In this document: in pieces, positions 30,977 to 40,628 of the stretch | Position numbering within the stretch: the stretch's first letter is position 1 | Layout: each line of letters opens with the position of its first letter | NCBI GenBank assembly: GCA_036245525.1 | Contig: BTPG01000004.1 | Span: 45,643,982-45,707,981, forward strand | DNA length: 64,000 nt | Origin: Semisulcospira habei | Taxonomy: Eukaryota; Mollusca; Gastropoda; Semisulcospiridae | Direction: 5' to 3' | Program-made: the position numbers and the translations under genes | Notes under the pieces: model-generated | What the model saw: the letters and a program-made list of their open reading frames with translations, nothing else | Told to the model about the DNA's origin: nothing | Database searches by the model: none

Positions 30977-31337
30977 ACGCCGCGATAAGTATGATCTACT
31001 TAACATTACCTCCCATCTTGTGACAGATTGCTTGTGATAGATTGCTGCAATGATAATTTTTCATGATATGCTTTTGCAGCGTTTGTTAATGTCTTATATT
31101 GTTGTTTCATGACGAGCCGAAAGGCAAATTTCTGTCGTGCCTGGACTCGAACAGACAATAAAGTTGTATTGTATTGTATTGTATTGTATGACTGTTGGCT
31201 TCAGTTGAACAGTAATGATGTCCACACTGTTCACGGTGCTCATAGTTAAACATGTTGACCCCATGAAATCATTACCATGTTTAGTATTTTTCTCTGAGTA
31301 TTACGCACCTGTATAGGTGAGGGAACAACCATTATAT

Positions 31338-31440
31338 TTCGAGGGTAGTTCCAAAATAGCTTGGCCTCTCGAAAATGGCCATGGTATGAATAGCTTGGCG
31401 CCTGGAGGCGCCTAGCTATTCTTGCAAAACCTTTGAACTG
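31338..31440. mobile_element. Family C hairpin, degraded
   Basis: tcgagggtagttccaaaata, gcttgg ... then gaatagcttggcgcc, ggaggcgcctagctattctt, gcaaaacctttgaact. It appears to hold remnants of two left arms. Confidence 0.55.
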
Positions 31441-31653
31441 CAACAGTAGTTATTTCCTCTGTTGCAAATGACATTGCAAATTCTAAGCTTGGTGAAGGTC
31501 TGTCTATGTAAAACACGTGCACGTAAGGCCAGAACTATTTTTCATAACTCATGGTGACGGTCTAGCTGTATAAAACGCGTTTATGTAGGACCAGAACTAT
31601 GTTTTATAACTCTTGGTGAAGGTCCAGCTGTATAATATAAATTATCGGTCGCA

Positions 31654-31780
31654 GGGGTTTGCTACACGGACCATTGTAGGCCTGAGGGAGGTCAAGGGAA
31701 TCATTGTACCCCGAAGGCCTTCGGGGTACAATGGTTTCTTTGACCTTCCGAAGGCCTACAAGGGTCCGTGCAGCAAGCCC
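31654..31780. repeat. Family H hairpin, about 127 bp
   Basis: ggggtttgctacacggacc, gtaggcct, gaggtcaa, cattgtaccccgaaggcc pairs with ttcggggtacaatgg, ttgacctt, aggcctac, ggtccgtgcagcaagccc. The stem is about 60 bp with small bulges and almost no loop. One copy only. Confidence 0.75.
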
Positions 31781-32171
31781 ATGCTACCAACAATGTATTT
31801 GTTTTCGTTTCTTCACTATTTTCGTAAAAGAAATCAAGAAGACATCTTCCGACCTGGATCACGCCAGACATGACTGACGTCAAAGTAATATACATTTATA
31901 CATAATAGACTGAAGACGTATTTAAAATATTTCATGACGTTGTCGTCTCCAGTACTGAGTGTGCTTTTTGTTTCGAACAACACTAAATAACTTTTTACTT
32001 TAGAACATTTCAGTCATCTTTTATAGAAGAAAACTTGCATCCAAGATGCGTCACAAAGAGGGCTACAAGAAGTCCGCCATTTGTCGCTACAAGTATTTTT
32101 GTATCACGGTCACATGGTACGGTTTGCGCTAAAGAGATTGGTCGTGTGACGTAGGGATGAAGGGACTCTCC
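31781..32171. other. No feature seen
   Basis: AT-rich sequence between the family H hairpin and the LINE fragment. Confidence 0.45.
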
Positions 32172-32638
<467 letters not shown>

Positions 32639-32827
32639 GAAAACAAAACACGTTTATGCAAGGCCAGAACTATTTTATAACTCGTGGTGAATAATTATCT
32701 AGCGATGTAAAACTTGTTTGCGTAAGGTCAGAACTGTTTTATAATTGATGGTGAATGTCTGGCTATGTAAAACACGTGTATGTAAGGCCAGAACTTTGTT
32801 TTGTAACTCTTGGTGAAGCACGTTTAT

Positions 32828-33030
32828 TTAACCCGTTCAATGCCGAGAGCATTTGAACACCACCCACATGCAAGAGGTATAGATCCTCATGAGCCCCCGC
32901 AGTTGCGGGGGCTCATGAGGATCTATCCCTCTTGCTGACACCACTTTGAATCCGTGTTCCTAGGACAGCTATTTTTTAATGTTGAGTTAACAAAGTTTGC
33001 AAAGACGTCAACTGGCAGTGAAGGGGTTAA
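32828..33030. mobile_element. Family A element in A1 carrier, complete, datable insertion site
   Basis: 203 bp, ends TTAACCCGTTCAATGCC and ggcagtgaaggggTTAA. The hairpin at 32870-32935 is almost perfect. It sits inside a 62 bp repeat unit; removing the element and one TTAA restores tttatTTAAggccagaact, close to tttatgcaaggccagaact of a neighbouring unit. Confidence 0.92.
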
Positions 33031-33321
33031 GGCCAGAACTGTAGTTGATAGCTATCACCAGCAGCACCAGACTGTGCTTGTCTTTGTTTGAGGTCCAGGA
33101 AAAAGGAAACCTGAGGATGGCAAGTGAGATGGTGGTCCTTGTATTGTACCCTCATTACCTGCAGTTGTTGCTGGACCATCGGCCCGCTCGTTGTCTGTTC
33201 CAATAGAAAGAAGCCACAAGATATCAAGGGGAGTCGTGGACATTGTTCGGCCCAAAATGGAAAAGTGGCCTTCGATCACTGCCGTCAGCTGTTGAAATGG
33301 CTTTACCATTGTCTGTTAACC

Positions 33322-33535
33322 TTAACTCGTTCAGCCCCGACACGCCACAGCAAGACATGGCTCGAGCATTAAAGTTCAAGGGTGGTGCCAGAATAGCTTG
33401 GCGCCCACAGGCGCCAAGCTATTCTGGCACCACCCTTGAACTATCATGCGCGATCTGTCTCTAAAATTTTAATACAGTTCTTCAGAGGGCAACTTTAAAA
33501 TTTGGGTATTTCGGTCCTGGCGCAGAATGTGTTAA
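33322..33535. mobile_element. Family C element (C1b carrier), complete
   Basis: 214 bp, ends TTAACTCGTTCAGCCCCGAC and cctggcgcagaatgtgTTAA. The left flank cgccacagcaagacatgg and right flank gatctgtctct are shared with the elements at 47729 and 62192. The hairpin arms are perfect. Confidence 0.92.
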
Positions 33536-33566
33536 TCGACAGCTGATGAAATGGTCATGGTAGAGG

Positions 33567-34328
33567 TCGTTTGACATCGGAGCGCACAACGGTTATCGCT
33601 AATATCTCCGCAAACAACCACTTTTCTATACCAATCTTTAGTGCAAATATCATTCAGTGACAGTGGACCTAACACGATTTACTTTTAAGAAACTCGAAGA
33701 ATGTGTCAGTTTTGCTGTACAGTCGTAAAAAATTCGGAATTTTTCCATGAAATGACGGACTGTACATTCATGAATGTGCACCAGATATCCCATTCTACCC
33801 CAAGACCGAAATCCCCAAATTTTAAAGTCGTCCTCTGAAGACTGCGTTGCAGTGCAGGACACAGATCGACCATGATAGTTCAAGGGTGATGCCAGAATAG
33901 ATTGGCGCCCATAGGCGCCAAGCTATTCTGGCATCACCCTTGAACTAGCACGGTCGCTTCTTGTCTTCCTGTGGTGTGTCTGGGGTAGAATGAGTTAAGC
34001 CCAGTATAAGAAAGATCCATTTTCACGTGAATTGGCCAAGTTTTCAAAACTGAACCATCGCAGGCATACGCGATGTCTGCATGCTTGACCTCGATATTGA
34101 AATCTGCCGGGACTCTATTAATTAGGGTATTGAAAATGGCTTGTTCTTGTCTTTTCGCCAAATATTTACAACTGTACAGCAAAATCGACAAATGATAGGA
34201 GTTCAGCAAAGATATTTCATATTAGGTCAAATGGCACTAACTGATATTTGTTCTTAAAGTGGTACAGAAAAAGTGTTCCTTTGCGGAGATGTTTGGGGAA
34301 AAACCATTGTGCGCTCCGATGTCAAACG
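33567..34328. repeat. Large diverged inverted repeat, arms about 175 bp
   Basis: cgtttgacatcggagcgcac at 33567 is the reverse complement of gtgcgctccgatgtcaaacg ending at 34328. Pairing continues inward with interruptions (atctccgcaaa, gcaaatatca, gacctaa, ttttgctgtacagt) to about 33745 and 34150. A family C element occupies part of the spacer. It may be a foldback element or two inverted copies of a dispersed repeat. Confidence 0.7.
33786..33998. mobile_element. Family C element (C1 carrier)
   Basis: Ends TATCCCATTCTACCCCAAG and tggggtagaatgagTTAA. The stem uses the gatgcc / ggcatc variant and has one mismatch (gattgg). The carrier is the same type as 16331 and 42885, including gactgcgttgcagtgcagg. 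Confidence 0.88.
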
Positions 34329-34375
34329 GTCTGTAATAATCTTCAGTTGAAATCCACCTAACGTATCTCGGAAAC

Positions 34376-34590
34376 TTAACCCCTTTTTTGCCAAGATAAG
34401 CTGAACAGCATTCAACTGCAAGAGACAGATCCTCATGAGCCCCCGTAGTTGCGGGGGCTCATGAGGATCTATGCCTGTTGCTAACACCACTTTGTTTATA
34501 TATGTCTATTGGACGTCTTGGGCTCTTCAGTGTTGAATTAAGACAGATTTTAAAATCGAAATCTGCTTTCATTGGCTGTGAAGGGGTTGA
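34376..34590. mobile_element. Family A element in A1 carrier
   Basis: Ends TTAACCCCTTTTTTGCC and ggctgtgaaggggTTGA. The hairpin at 34420-34483 has a cccccgtagttgcggggg centre. Right flank acaccactttg is as at 32828. Confidence 0.88.
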
Positions 34591-34631
34591 GTCTAGCTCT
34601 GATTAGAAAGAGATGTAGGAGCTGAGGCGAT

Positions 34632-34838
34632 TTAAGCCGTTCATTGCCGACGGCTGGAGATGGTGTCCCTGAGACCGTCTCAGATTAATTTTCAGATAAC
34701 CTCTTCTGCCGGAGACATGCGGATGTAAACGGGGGCAGCAAGGGGTATAGATCCTCATGAGCCCCCGCATATGCGGGGGCTCATGAGGATCTATGCCTCT
34801 TGCAGCTGGGTGTTGTTCAGGCAAGTTTAAGGAGTTAA
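34632..34838. mobile_element. Family A element in A2 carrier
   Basis: Ends TTAAGCCGTTCATTGCC and ggcaagtttaaggagTTAA. The hairpin at 34738-34803 is near perfect with a catatg centre. The left flank (ataacctcttctgccggaga, catgcggatgtaaacg) is the A2 type also seen near 48.7 and 52.7 kb. Confidence 0.88.
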
Positions 34839-35003
34839 GCCGTGGTAAATCGCCGGTTTCACTGCGCATGCCTAACGAGCGCAGCGACCTTCAACACAGG
34901 GGCGATCTTAGTGCACTGTCTCAAGAGATTCTAAAATTGCTACCATCAGCTAGTATTAATGGTTTGGCTCAAGGGGTGTGCGTCTCAACTGTGAATGCAC
35001 GTT

Positions 35004-35070
35004 TCCCGGGCCGATATCGGCTATAGTTGGGCCGCGCAAGGGTGTCCCAGGACCTTTTGCTGACTGGTTA
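35004..35070. repeat. Family E palindrome, diverged
   Basis: cccgggccgatatcggctat, agttgggccgcgcaagg then gtcccaggaccttttgctga. Only the outer motif aggaccttttgct is well kept. Confidence 0.45.
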
Positions 35071-35335
35071 GTGCCGCTGAGTTGGTATACCTCGCCCTTT
35101 ACCTAGGTTAAACGCACCATCGGCGCCATTGTTGCTATTTTCGCACCAGACCCGTCGCTCGGACCGGTCACGTGCACCAGAACTGCGGGCGCAGGTAGGC
35201 TTCTGCACTTGTAGTGTGGTGTCGTACGTTCACGCGGAAGATTGTGATCGCAGTAAAAAAAACCGGGTCGTTTCCGGTTTTACTTTTAGCGCCATCCTCT
35301 CTCTCTCTCTTGGCTTGACTTCGCGAACGAAGATT

Positions 35336-36900
35336 TTATAGGAGTTGCCCACGACGTCTGCAGGCTTGTTCGTGGCTGCGGTGGCCAATCCGGGACAGGC
35401 AGGTTCGACCGCAGTGGCTGCAGGGGAAGGTATGGCCAGGGTTCTGAGTTGCGGCATCTCTGTTTTTTCTCCTGAGCCGCTTGTCCTTAAGGCTAGCTCT
35501 GCGAGAGTCCTCAAAGGAGACAGCTGCCTTGTAAATGGTGGAGCGCCAGGTGTCACGGTCCACAGCAAGCGAGGACCACTGGTGGTGGTCGATTTGGCAG
35601 GCACTAAGTGACTTCTTGAGACAGTCTTTGTATCTCTTCTTTGGTGTCCCTCTGTCACGGTGTCCAGTAGCAAGCTCGCCGAACAGGGTGATCTTTGGTA
35701 GGCGATGATCCTCCATCCTGGAGACATGCCCCGCCCAGCGGAGCTGTGTCCGCAGCAGCAAGGCCTCGATGCTCACAGTTTCAGCCTGTTCAAGGACCTC
35801 GACGTTGGTGACATAGTCACTCCAATGAATGCCCAGGATGGTACGCAGGCAGCGCTGGTGGAAACGTTCGAGGAGTCGTAGTTGGCTGCGGTAGAGGGCC
35901 CAGGACTCGGAACCATACAGCAGGGTGGTGAGGACCACAGCTCTGTACACGCTGATCTTGGTGCCTGTTTTCAGCTGTTGATTGTGCCACACCCGCTTGA
36001 AAAGTCGCCCGAAAGCGCTGTTCGCTTTTGCCAGCCTGCTGTCAAGCTCCTTGTCCAGCTTGGCGTCCGACGTGATAATGCAGCCAAGGTAAGTAAACTG
36101 GTGCACTGACTTTAGTTCAGACTCGCCAATGGTGATGTGAGGAGGGCGATACACTGTCTTGGGTGCCGGCTGATGGAGGACCTCTGTCTTTTTCAGACTG
36201 ACCTCGAGTCCAAAGAGCTGGGCAGCGTCTGCGAAGCAGGACGTGATGCGCTGCAGGGCTCTCTCTGTGTGTGCAACGAGGGCAGCGTTATCAGCAAAAA
36301 GCAGCTCACGAATCAGTTGGTCTAGGGTTTTCGTGTGGGCCTGCAGTCGTCTGAGGTTGAACAGGCTGTCATCGAGACGATACCTGATGTACACTGCATC
36401 GTCATCATCGAGGTCTACTGTGGCCTGCTTCAACATCATGCTAAAAAAGATGGTGAAGAGGGTCGGTGCCAGCACGCAGCCCTGCTTTACGCCGTTGAGA
36501 ATAGGGAATGGTTCTGAGAGAACATTGTTGAGTCTGACCTGGCCTTGCTGGTCCTCGTGTAGCTGGACAATCATGCTGAGGAACTTTGGGGGACAGCCAA
36601 GTCGCTCCAGGATCTGCCACATGCCTTGCCTTGTTAGGTCGACAAACGTTACGTACAGCCCTTTGTTCTGCTCGCGGCACTTCTCATGAAGCTGTCTCAG
36701 CACAAAGACCATATCGGTGGTGCTCCTGTTTGCTCTGAAGCCACACTGGCCCTCTGGGAGGTGGTCTTCAGCGATGGCAGGTACCAGCCGATTCAGGAGC
36801 AGCCTTGCAAGAATTTCCCCAGCAATGGACAGCAGGGTAATTCCCCGATAGTTGGAACAGTCTGACTTCTCGCCTTTGTTCTTGTACAGGGTGATAACGA
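35336..36900 (-). pseudogene. RTE-like reverse transcriptase domain and C-terminus
   Basis: Open from about 36900 to the TAA at 35336. Reading 5' to 3' on the minus strand: NYRGITLLS, CGFRANRSTTDMVFVLRQL, the motif A start FVDLT, NGVKQGCVLAPTLF, the catalytic box FADN, YLGCIITSD, LRWAGHVSRMEDHRLPK and a terminal CSHC-x8-H-type motif. Two defects hit the active site: FADN (codon at 36287-36289) replaces FADD, and about nine residues expected after FVDLT, including the motif A AFD, are missing near 36625-36635. Confidence 0.85.
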
Positions 36901-36904
36901 CAGC

Positions 36905-37465
36905 AGATCCTTTGGTAGTGTTCCTTCCTCCCAGCAGCAGAGAAAGAGGTCATGGAGCTTGTTGTGCAGTGCTCTGCCTCCATGTTTCCAGATCTCTGGT
37001 GGTATTCCATCAATGCCTGCTGCTTTGCCACTCTTGAGCTGGTGGATTGCTGTGAGGGTCTCTTCAGCGGTGGGCGGTTCGTCCAATTCAACCTTTACTG
37101 GGAGTTGTGGGATTTGTAGGACGACTGCTTCTTGAACAGTGCGCTCAGCGCTGAAGAGGCTCTGAAAGTACTCCGACCAGCGGTTCAAGATGGAGGTATT
37201 ATCTGTGAGGTGTGCCTGGCCATTCGCGCTTCGCAGGGGACTTTGTACCAGGTGTCTGGGGCCATACACTGCTTTCAGTGCTTCGTAGAAGCCCCTGTAG
37301 TCACCAATGTCAGCGCAAAGCTGGGTCCTCTGTGCAAGTCTGGTCCACCACTCATTCTGGAGATCTCTGAGCTTGCGCTGGAGACTGCTGCAGACGAGGC
37401 GGAAAGCAGACTTCTTCACAGGGCAGGAAGGCTGGGGTAGGTGGGCCTGATGGGCGGCTCTTTTT
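36905..37465 (-). pseudogene. RTE-like linker and RT N-terminus
   Basis: Contains [37 protein letters not shown] and LKSGKAAGIDGIPPEIWK, the conserved region before the RT fingers. It breaks into another frame near 36905 after EGTLPKDL. On its 5' side it is separated from the endonuclease frame by a T run at 37461-37469 (an A run on the coding strand), a likely slippage site. Confidence 0.8.
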
Positions 37466-38285
37466 TTTTGCTAGGTTTTCCTGGATCTCTACATCGTTCT
37501 CGTCAAACCAGTCTTTGTACTTCTTTCTAGCGAAACCCAGGACTTCTGCAGAGGATTTTGCAATAGCAGTTTTCAGTTGTTTCCAAAGTGTTTCAGGGGA
37601 GGAGTCTGCTGGGTCCGCTGTGTCTTTGAGCCTGCGCTGTAAATCTGTCTGAAAGGCAGCTTTCACGTCGTCACGCTGAAGGCTGGCAACATCAGGCTTT
37701 TTCTTGGGGTGCCCCCATTTCTTGGGTTTTGGCTTGACGTGGAGCCTGAGTTTGCAGCGGACAAGACGGTGGTCAATGTGGCACTCTGCGCTGGGCATCA
37801 CTCTGGTGAGGAGGACGTCACTGCGGTCCCTCTGACGCACTAGGACATAGTCGATAAGGTGCCAGTGTTTGGAGCGAGGATGCATCCAGGTGGTCTTTCG
37901 ACTGTCCTTTTGCTGAAAAGTAGTGTTGGTGATGACCAGTTGCTGCTCTGCACAGAACTCCAACAGTAGGCGGCCATTGTCATTGCAGTTCCCGACGCCA
38001 TGCTTGCCGAGGACTCCTTTCCAGGCTTCAGAGTCCTGGCCCACTCTGGCGTTGAAGTCGCCAAGGATGATGACTTTGTCGTCTGCAGGGGTGCTCTGTA
38101 TGACTGAGGCTGCGCAGGTCAGTGTAAAACATGTCCTTTTCAGCAGGCTCTGCCAGGAGGGTTGGGGAGTACACACTGAGAAGGGTGACGTGTTGCTGGT
38201 GTCTCAGTGGGAGGCGCATGGACATGATGCGGTCTGAGTGACCCGTTGGTAGGTTTTCCAGCTTAGTCGCAATTTAGCGCCATAT
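37466..38285 (-). pseudogene. RTE-like AP endonuclease domain, partial
   Basis: Shows LLSVYSPTL, then after a frameshift near 38110 [42 protein letters not shown] and HIDHRLV, the catalytic GDFN and (S)DH-type blocks of AP-like endonucleases. The N-terminal catalytic Asn and Glu blocks lie beyond the truncation. The frame continues through a basic region (KPKPKKWG) to the A run. Confidence 0.8.
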
Positions 38286-38441
38286 ATCTCTCCTAACACG
38301 CCAGTTTTGTGTAGAGATTGGCGGAGGCTTGTGTCACGCCTCACAATCAAGTCCATTTTACTTGTAGTGCTCACAAACCAGATAGGTGAGGCTAGTGCTG
38401 GCAGAATTGTATACAGACCAAGGGGAATTACTCAGCGCTGG

Positions 38442-38765
38442 ACAGACAAACAGTTAGATCCCCTGACCCCGCCTATCAGGCACCCAGTCGCCAGACCACA
38501 GAGAAATACACAAGTATAGAGCAAGACCATCATGTACATCCTCAAAAGGGATGCATCAGGTCTCGCTTATAACCCATGTCTTTCTCCGGAACTTAGGAAG
38601 TAGGCAGGAGAAACATACATACACAAACACGAAGGTGCACTACTAAATGTGGTCGGGTAAATACCCTGATTTCCCACAGCAGATGCACACGACAATACAC
38701 AACAATGTAACGTTATAAATTTGCCTCGAGTTATAGATACTAGGGGATCTAACTGTTTGTCTGAG
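38442..38765. mobile_element. Element with about 22 bp terminal inverted repeats, type unknown
   Basis: cagacaaacagttagatccc at 38443 is matched inverted by gggatctaactgtttgtctg ending at 38764. The 275 bp interior is not palindromic and resembles nothing else here. It may be an unrelated MITE. No target duplication was identified. Confidence 0.55.
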
Positions 38766-38807
38766 GATGGAGTTATCAATATCCTTTGAGGCCTACTTCA
38801 CAGCTCT

Positions 38808-38866
38808 GGAGACAGATCGACCATGATATCTCAAGGGTGGTGTCGGAATAGCTTGGCGCCTAGCGG
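38808..38866. mobile_element. Family C left half
   Basis: ggagacagatcgaccatgat, atctcaagggtggtgtcgga, atagcttggcgcc. The right arm is missing. Confidence 0.65.
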
Positions 38867-38906
38867 CGGGTGTCAAATGTAAACAGATGTCACCAGTAAC
38901 GTCAAA

Positions 38907-38978
38907 GGTATCGTACGCGGACCAGCTGTGATGTCCGCCCCAGGGGCCGGACGTCACAGCTGGTCCGCGTACGGTACC
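38907..38978. repeat. Family E-like palindrome
   Basis: ggtatcgtacgcggaccagc, tgtgatgtccg, ccccagggg, cggacgtcaca, gctggtccgcgtacggtacc. A 31 bp stem with about three mismatches. Confidence 0.8.
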
Positions 38979-39076
38979 CATCTCCTGCAGTTTACACTGC
39001 AAGTGCGCAAAAAGTCCTGGGTACGACGACAGCCCGAGGACCTTCTAAGTTCTGAGAATTGCAGGAACTGGTGTTA

Positions 39077-39178
39077 GTTGCATGAGTGAGCTTAGTCCCG
39101 CGCCAGCCAGTAAGGTGCTGCGCTATAGCGGAGCACCTTGCTTAGTCGCTGGCACAGGACTAAGCTCGCTCATGCAAC
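39077..39178. repeat. Family F palindrome, best copy
   Basis: gttgcatgagtgagcttagt, cccgcgccagcc, aaggtgctgcgctatagcgg, agcaccttgcttag, gctggcacaggactaagctc, gctcatgcaac. About 45 bp arms around gcgctatagcg. Confidence 0.8.
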
Positions 39179-39449
39179 GGGACCCTGGAGTCACATTTAT
39201 AGGTATCCATTTCCAAAGCTGATGAGGAGATTAGCTTGCGTCACCCGTGGACTTTTTGCACGCTGAATGAAACTTGGGTCGTATTTCCAGCTCTCCGTTT
39301 TTAAAGCGGAATTGTGGCCTATTGGATTAGCGCCTTGCGTGTTCCTCTGCAGTCGGATCAATCCTGTCGGGTGTTTTGTCGTTGGGGGAACATTCATTGA
39401 GACATATTGCACAAAGGTATTAGGCAACTCAATGCTTGTCTTTCAAGCT

Positions 39450-39453
<4 letters not shown>

Positions 39454-39545
<92 letters not shown>
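39454..39545. repeat. (CT)n microsatellite at the 5' junction of a LINE
   Basis: 92 bp of uninterrupted CT. LINE homology begins directly after it. A second CT tract of about 40 bp lies at the other end of the element. Confidence 0.95.
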
Positions 39546-39548
<3 letters not shown>

Positions 39549-40628
39549 TTGCCAGATTTGTCTGTGTTCTTAAACACGCCAACACATTTTCATGTTTTTG
39601 GTGTATCCGAGTCGAGGCTCAAAAGCACTGTCAGGGATAACTCCATCTCAGTTCCAAACTTCTCAGTACTCCGCAGAGATGCCTCAAGTCCCCAGCACAC
39701 TGGACTAGCAGTATATATACATGATTCGATAATTAGTAACGTTAAACGACGACAGGACTTAGAGTCAGCCGAAGTTGAAAGTTTATGGGTCGAGGTGAAA
39801 ACATCTAAATCCCCCACAGTCCTGGTTGGCTTTATCTATAGAAATCCAGCAGCCAACTGGGACTGGTATGATGACTTCGTAGAAATGATGGATAAAGTTA
39901 ATCAAAGTAAAGATAACATTGTTCTTCTGGGCGACTTTAACATTGACCTACTTAAGCCCAAAGGGCACCATGCTGCATGGGCATCAACAACAGCCTTATT
40001 CGGTTTAAAACAATTAGTTAAAAAACCCACTAGAGCCACATCTACATCCTCAACCTTAATTGATCACATTTACGTGACAAATGACGATACAATATCAAAT
40101 GTGCAGGTTCCCTCCTTAGCTGTTAGCGATCATAACCCAGTATGTTGTAACGTCTCCATGAAACTAGACAAGCAAAAAACTAAAAGACATAAAACTATAA
40201 AATATCGCTCCTTTAAACACTTTAATAAAGACGAATTTCTGTGGGACCTGCACAATGCTTCGTTTACTGAGGTTTATGATCACCAATCTCCTGACAGTGC
40301 CTTGTCGTGCTGGATGGATCTGTTTCTCAGTGTACTCAATAAACATGCGCCAATACGTGAAAAACGAGTTAAACATTCCACCATACCACCGTGGTTAACA
40401 GCGGATATCAAGCAGGCCATGTCATTTAGAGACAAACTGAAAAAAGAGCAAAAGTACGAAGAATACAAAAAACAACGCAATCGTGTCAAATATTTAGTTA
40501 GAGCGTCTAAGAAGTCTTTTTTCCAACAAATGATTCGAGACAAAAAGGACACGGCATCTGTTTGGAAAGCTCTGAACGTCATAACAAAGGGTAAATCAGC
40601 ACCCGAAATCCCATCTCATGTCAGCTGA
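39546..40628 (+). pseudogene. LINE AP endonuclease plus linker
   Basis: The coding frame begins in LINE sequence at DLPDLSVFLN; residues upstream of this come from the CT microsatellite and are not part of the protein. Endonuclease blocks in order: VFGVSESRL, GLAVYIHDS, VGFIYRNP, IVLLGDFNIDLL, LIDHIYV, SDHNPVCCN. The linker has PPWLTADIKQAM and a basic coiled region. The N-terminal strand with the catalytic Asn is missing. The frame stops with TGA at 40626-40628, overlapping the start of the RT frame by 11 bases. Confidence 0.85.

Larger units (their letters stand above)
29060..31189 (+). mobile_element. LINE, Rex1/CR1-like, 5' truncated
   Basis: This non-LTR retrotransposon keeps the end of the endonuclease-RT linker, the reverse transcriptase and the C-terminal region. 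The endonuclease is missing, as expected for a 5'-truncated copy. After the stop codon there is a short 3' UTR of about 190 bp ending in caataaag and a TTGTA tail (31164-31189). One frameshift divides the reading frame. Clade assignment is from memory of the family's RT and C-terminal style (QFAYK, FSDD, PSGRRF). Confidence 0.85.
35290..38285 (-). mobile_element. LINE, RTE-like endonuclease/RT element, decayed
   Basis: This minus-strand non-LTR element of about 3 kb is 5' truncated inside the endonuclease. It contains the endonuclease C-terminal half, a linker, RT and a C-terminal zinc-knuckle-like motif. At least three frameshifts and one in-frame deletion make it non-functional. The family is often misannotated as craniofacial development protein 2-like. 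Clade assignment is tentative. Confidence 0.85.

Noticed and set aside
33934..34209. 91-codon minus-strand open frame as a gene
   Set aside because: It runs from the large inverted repeat into the right arm of a family C element. No domain recognised.
39267..39545. N-terminal extension of the LINE endonuclease frame including a Ser-Leu repeat
   Set aside because: The Ser-Leu run is the CT microsatellite, and upstream residues match nothing in the endonuclease family. LINE homology starts at 39546.
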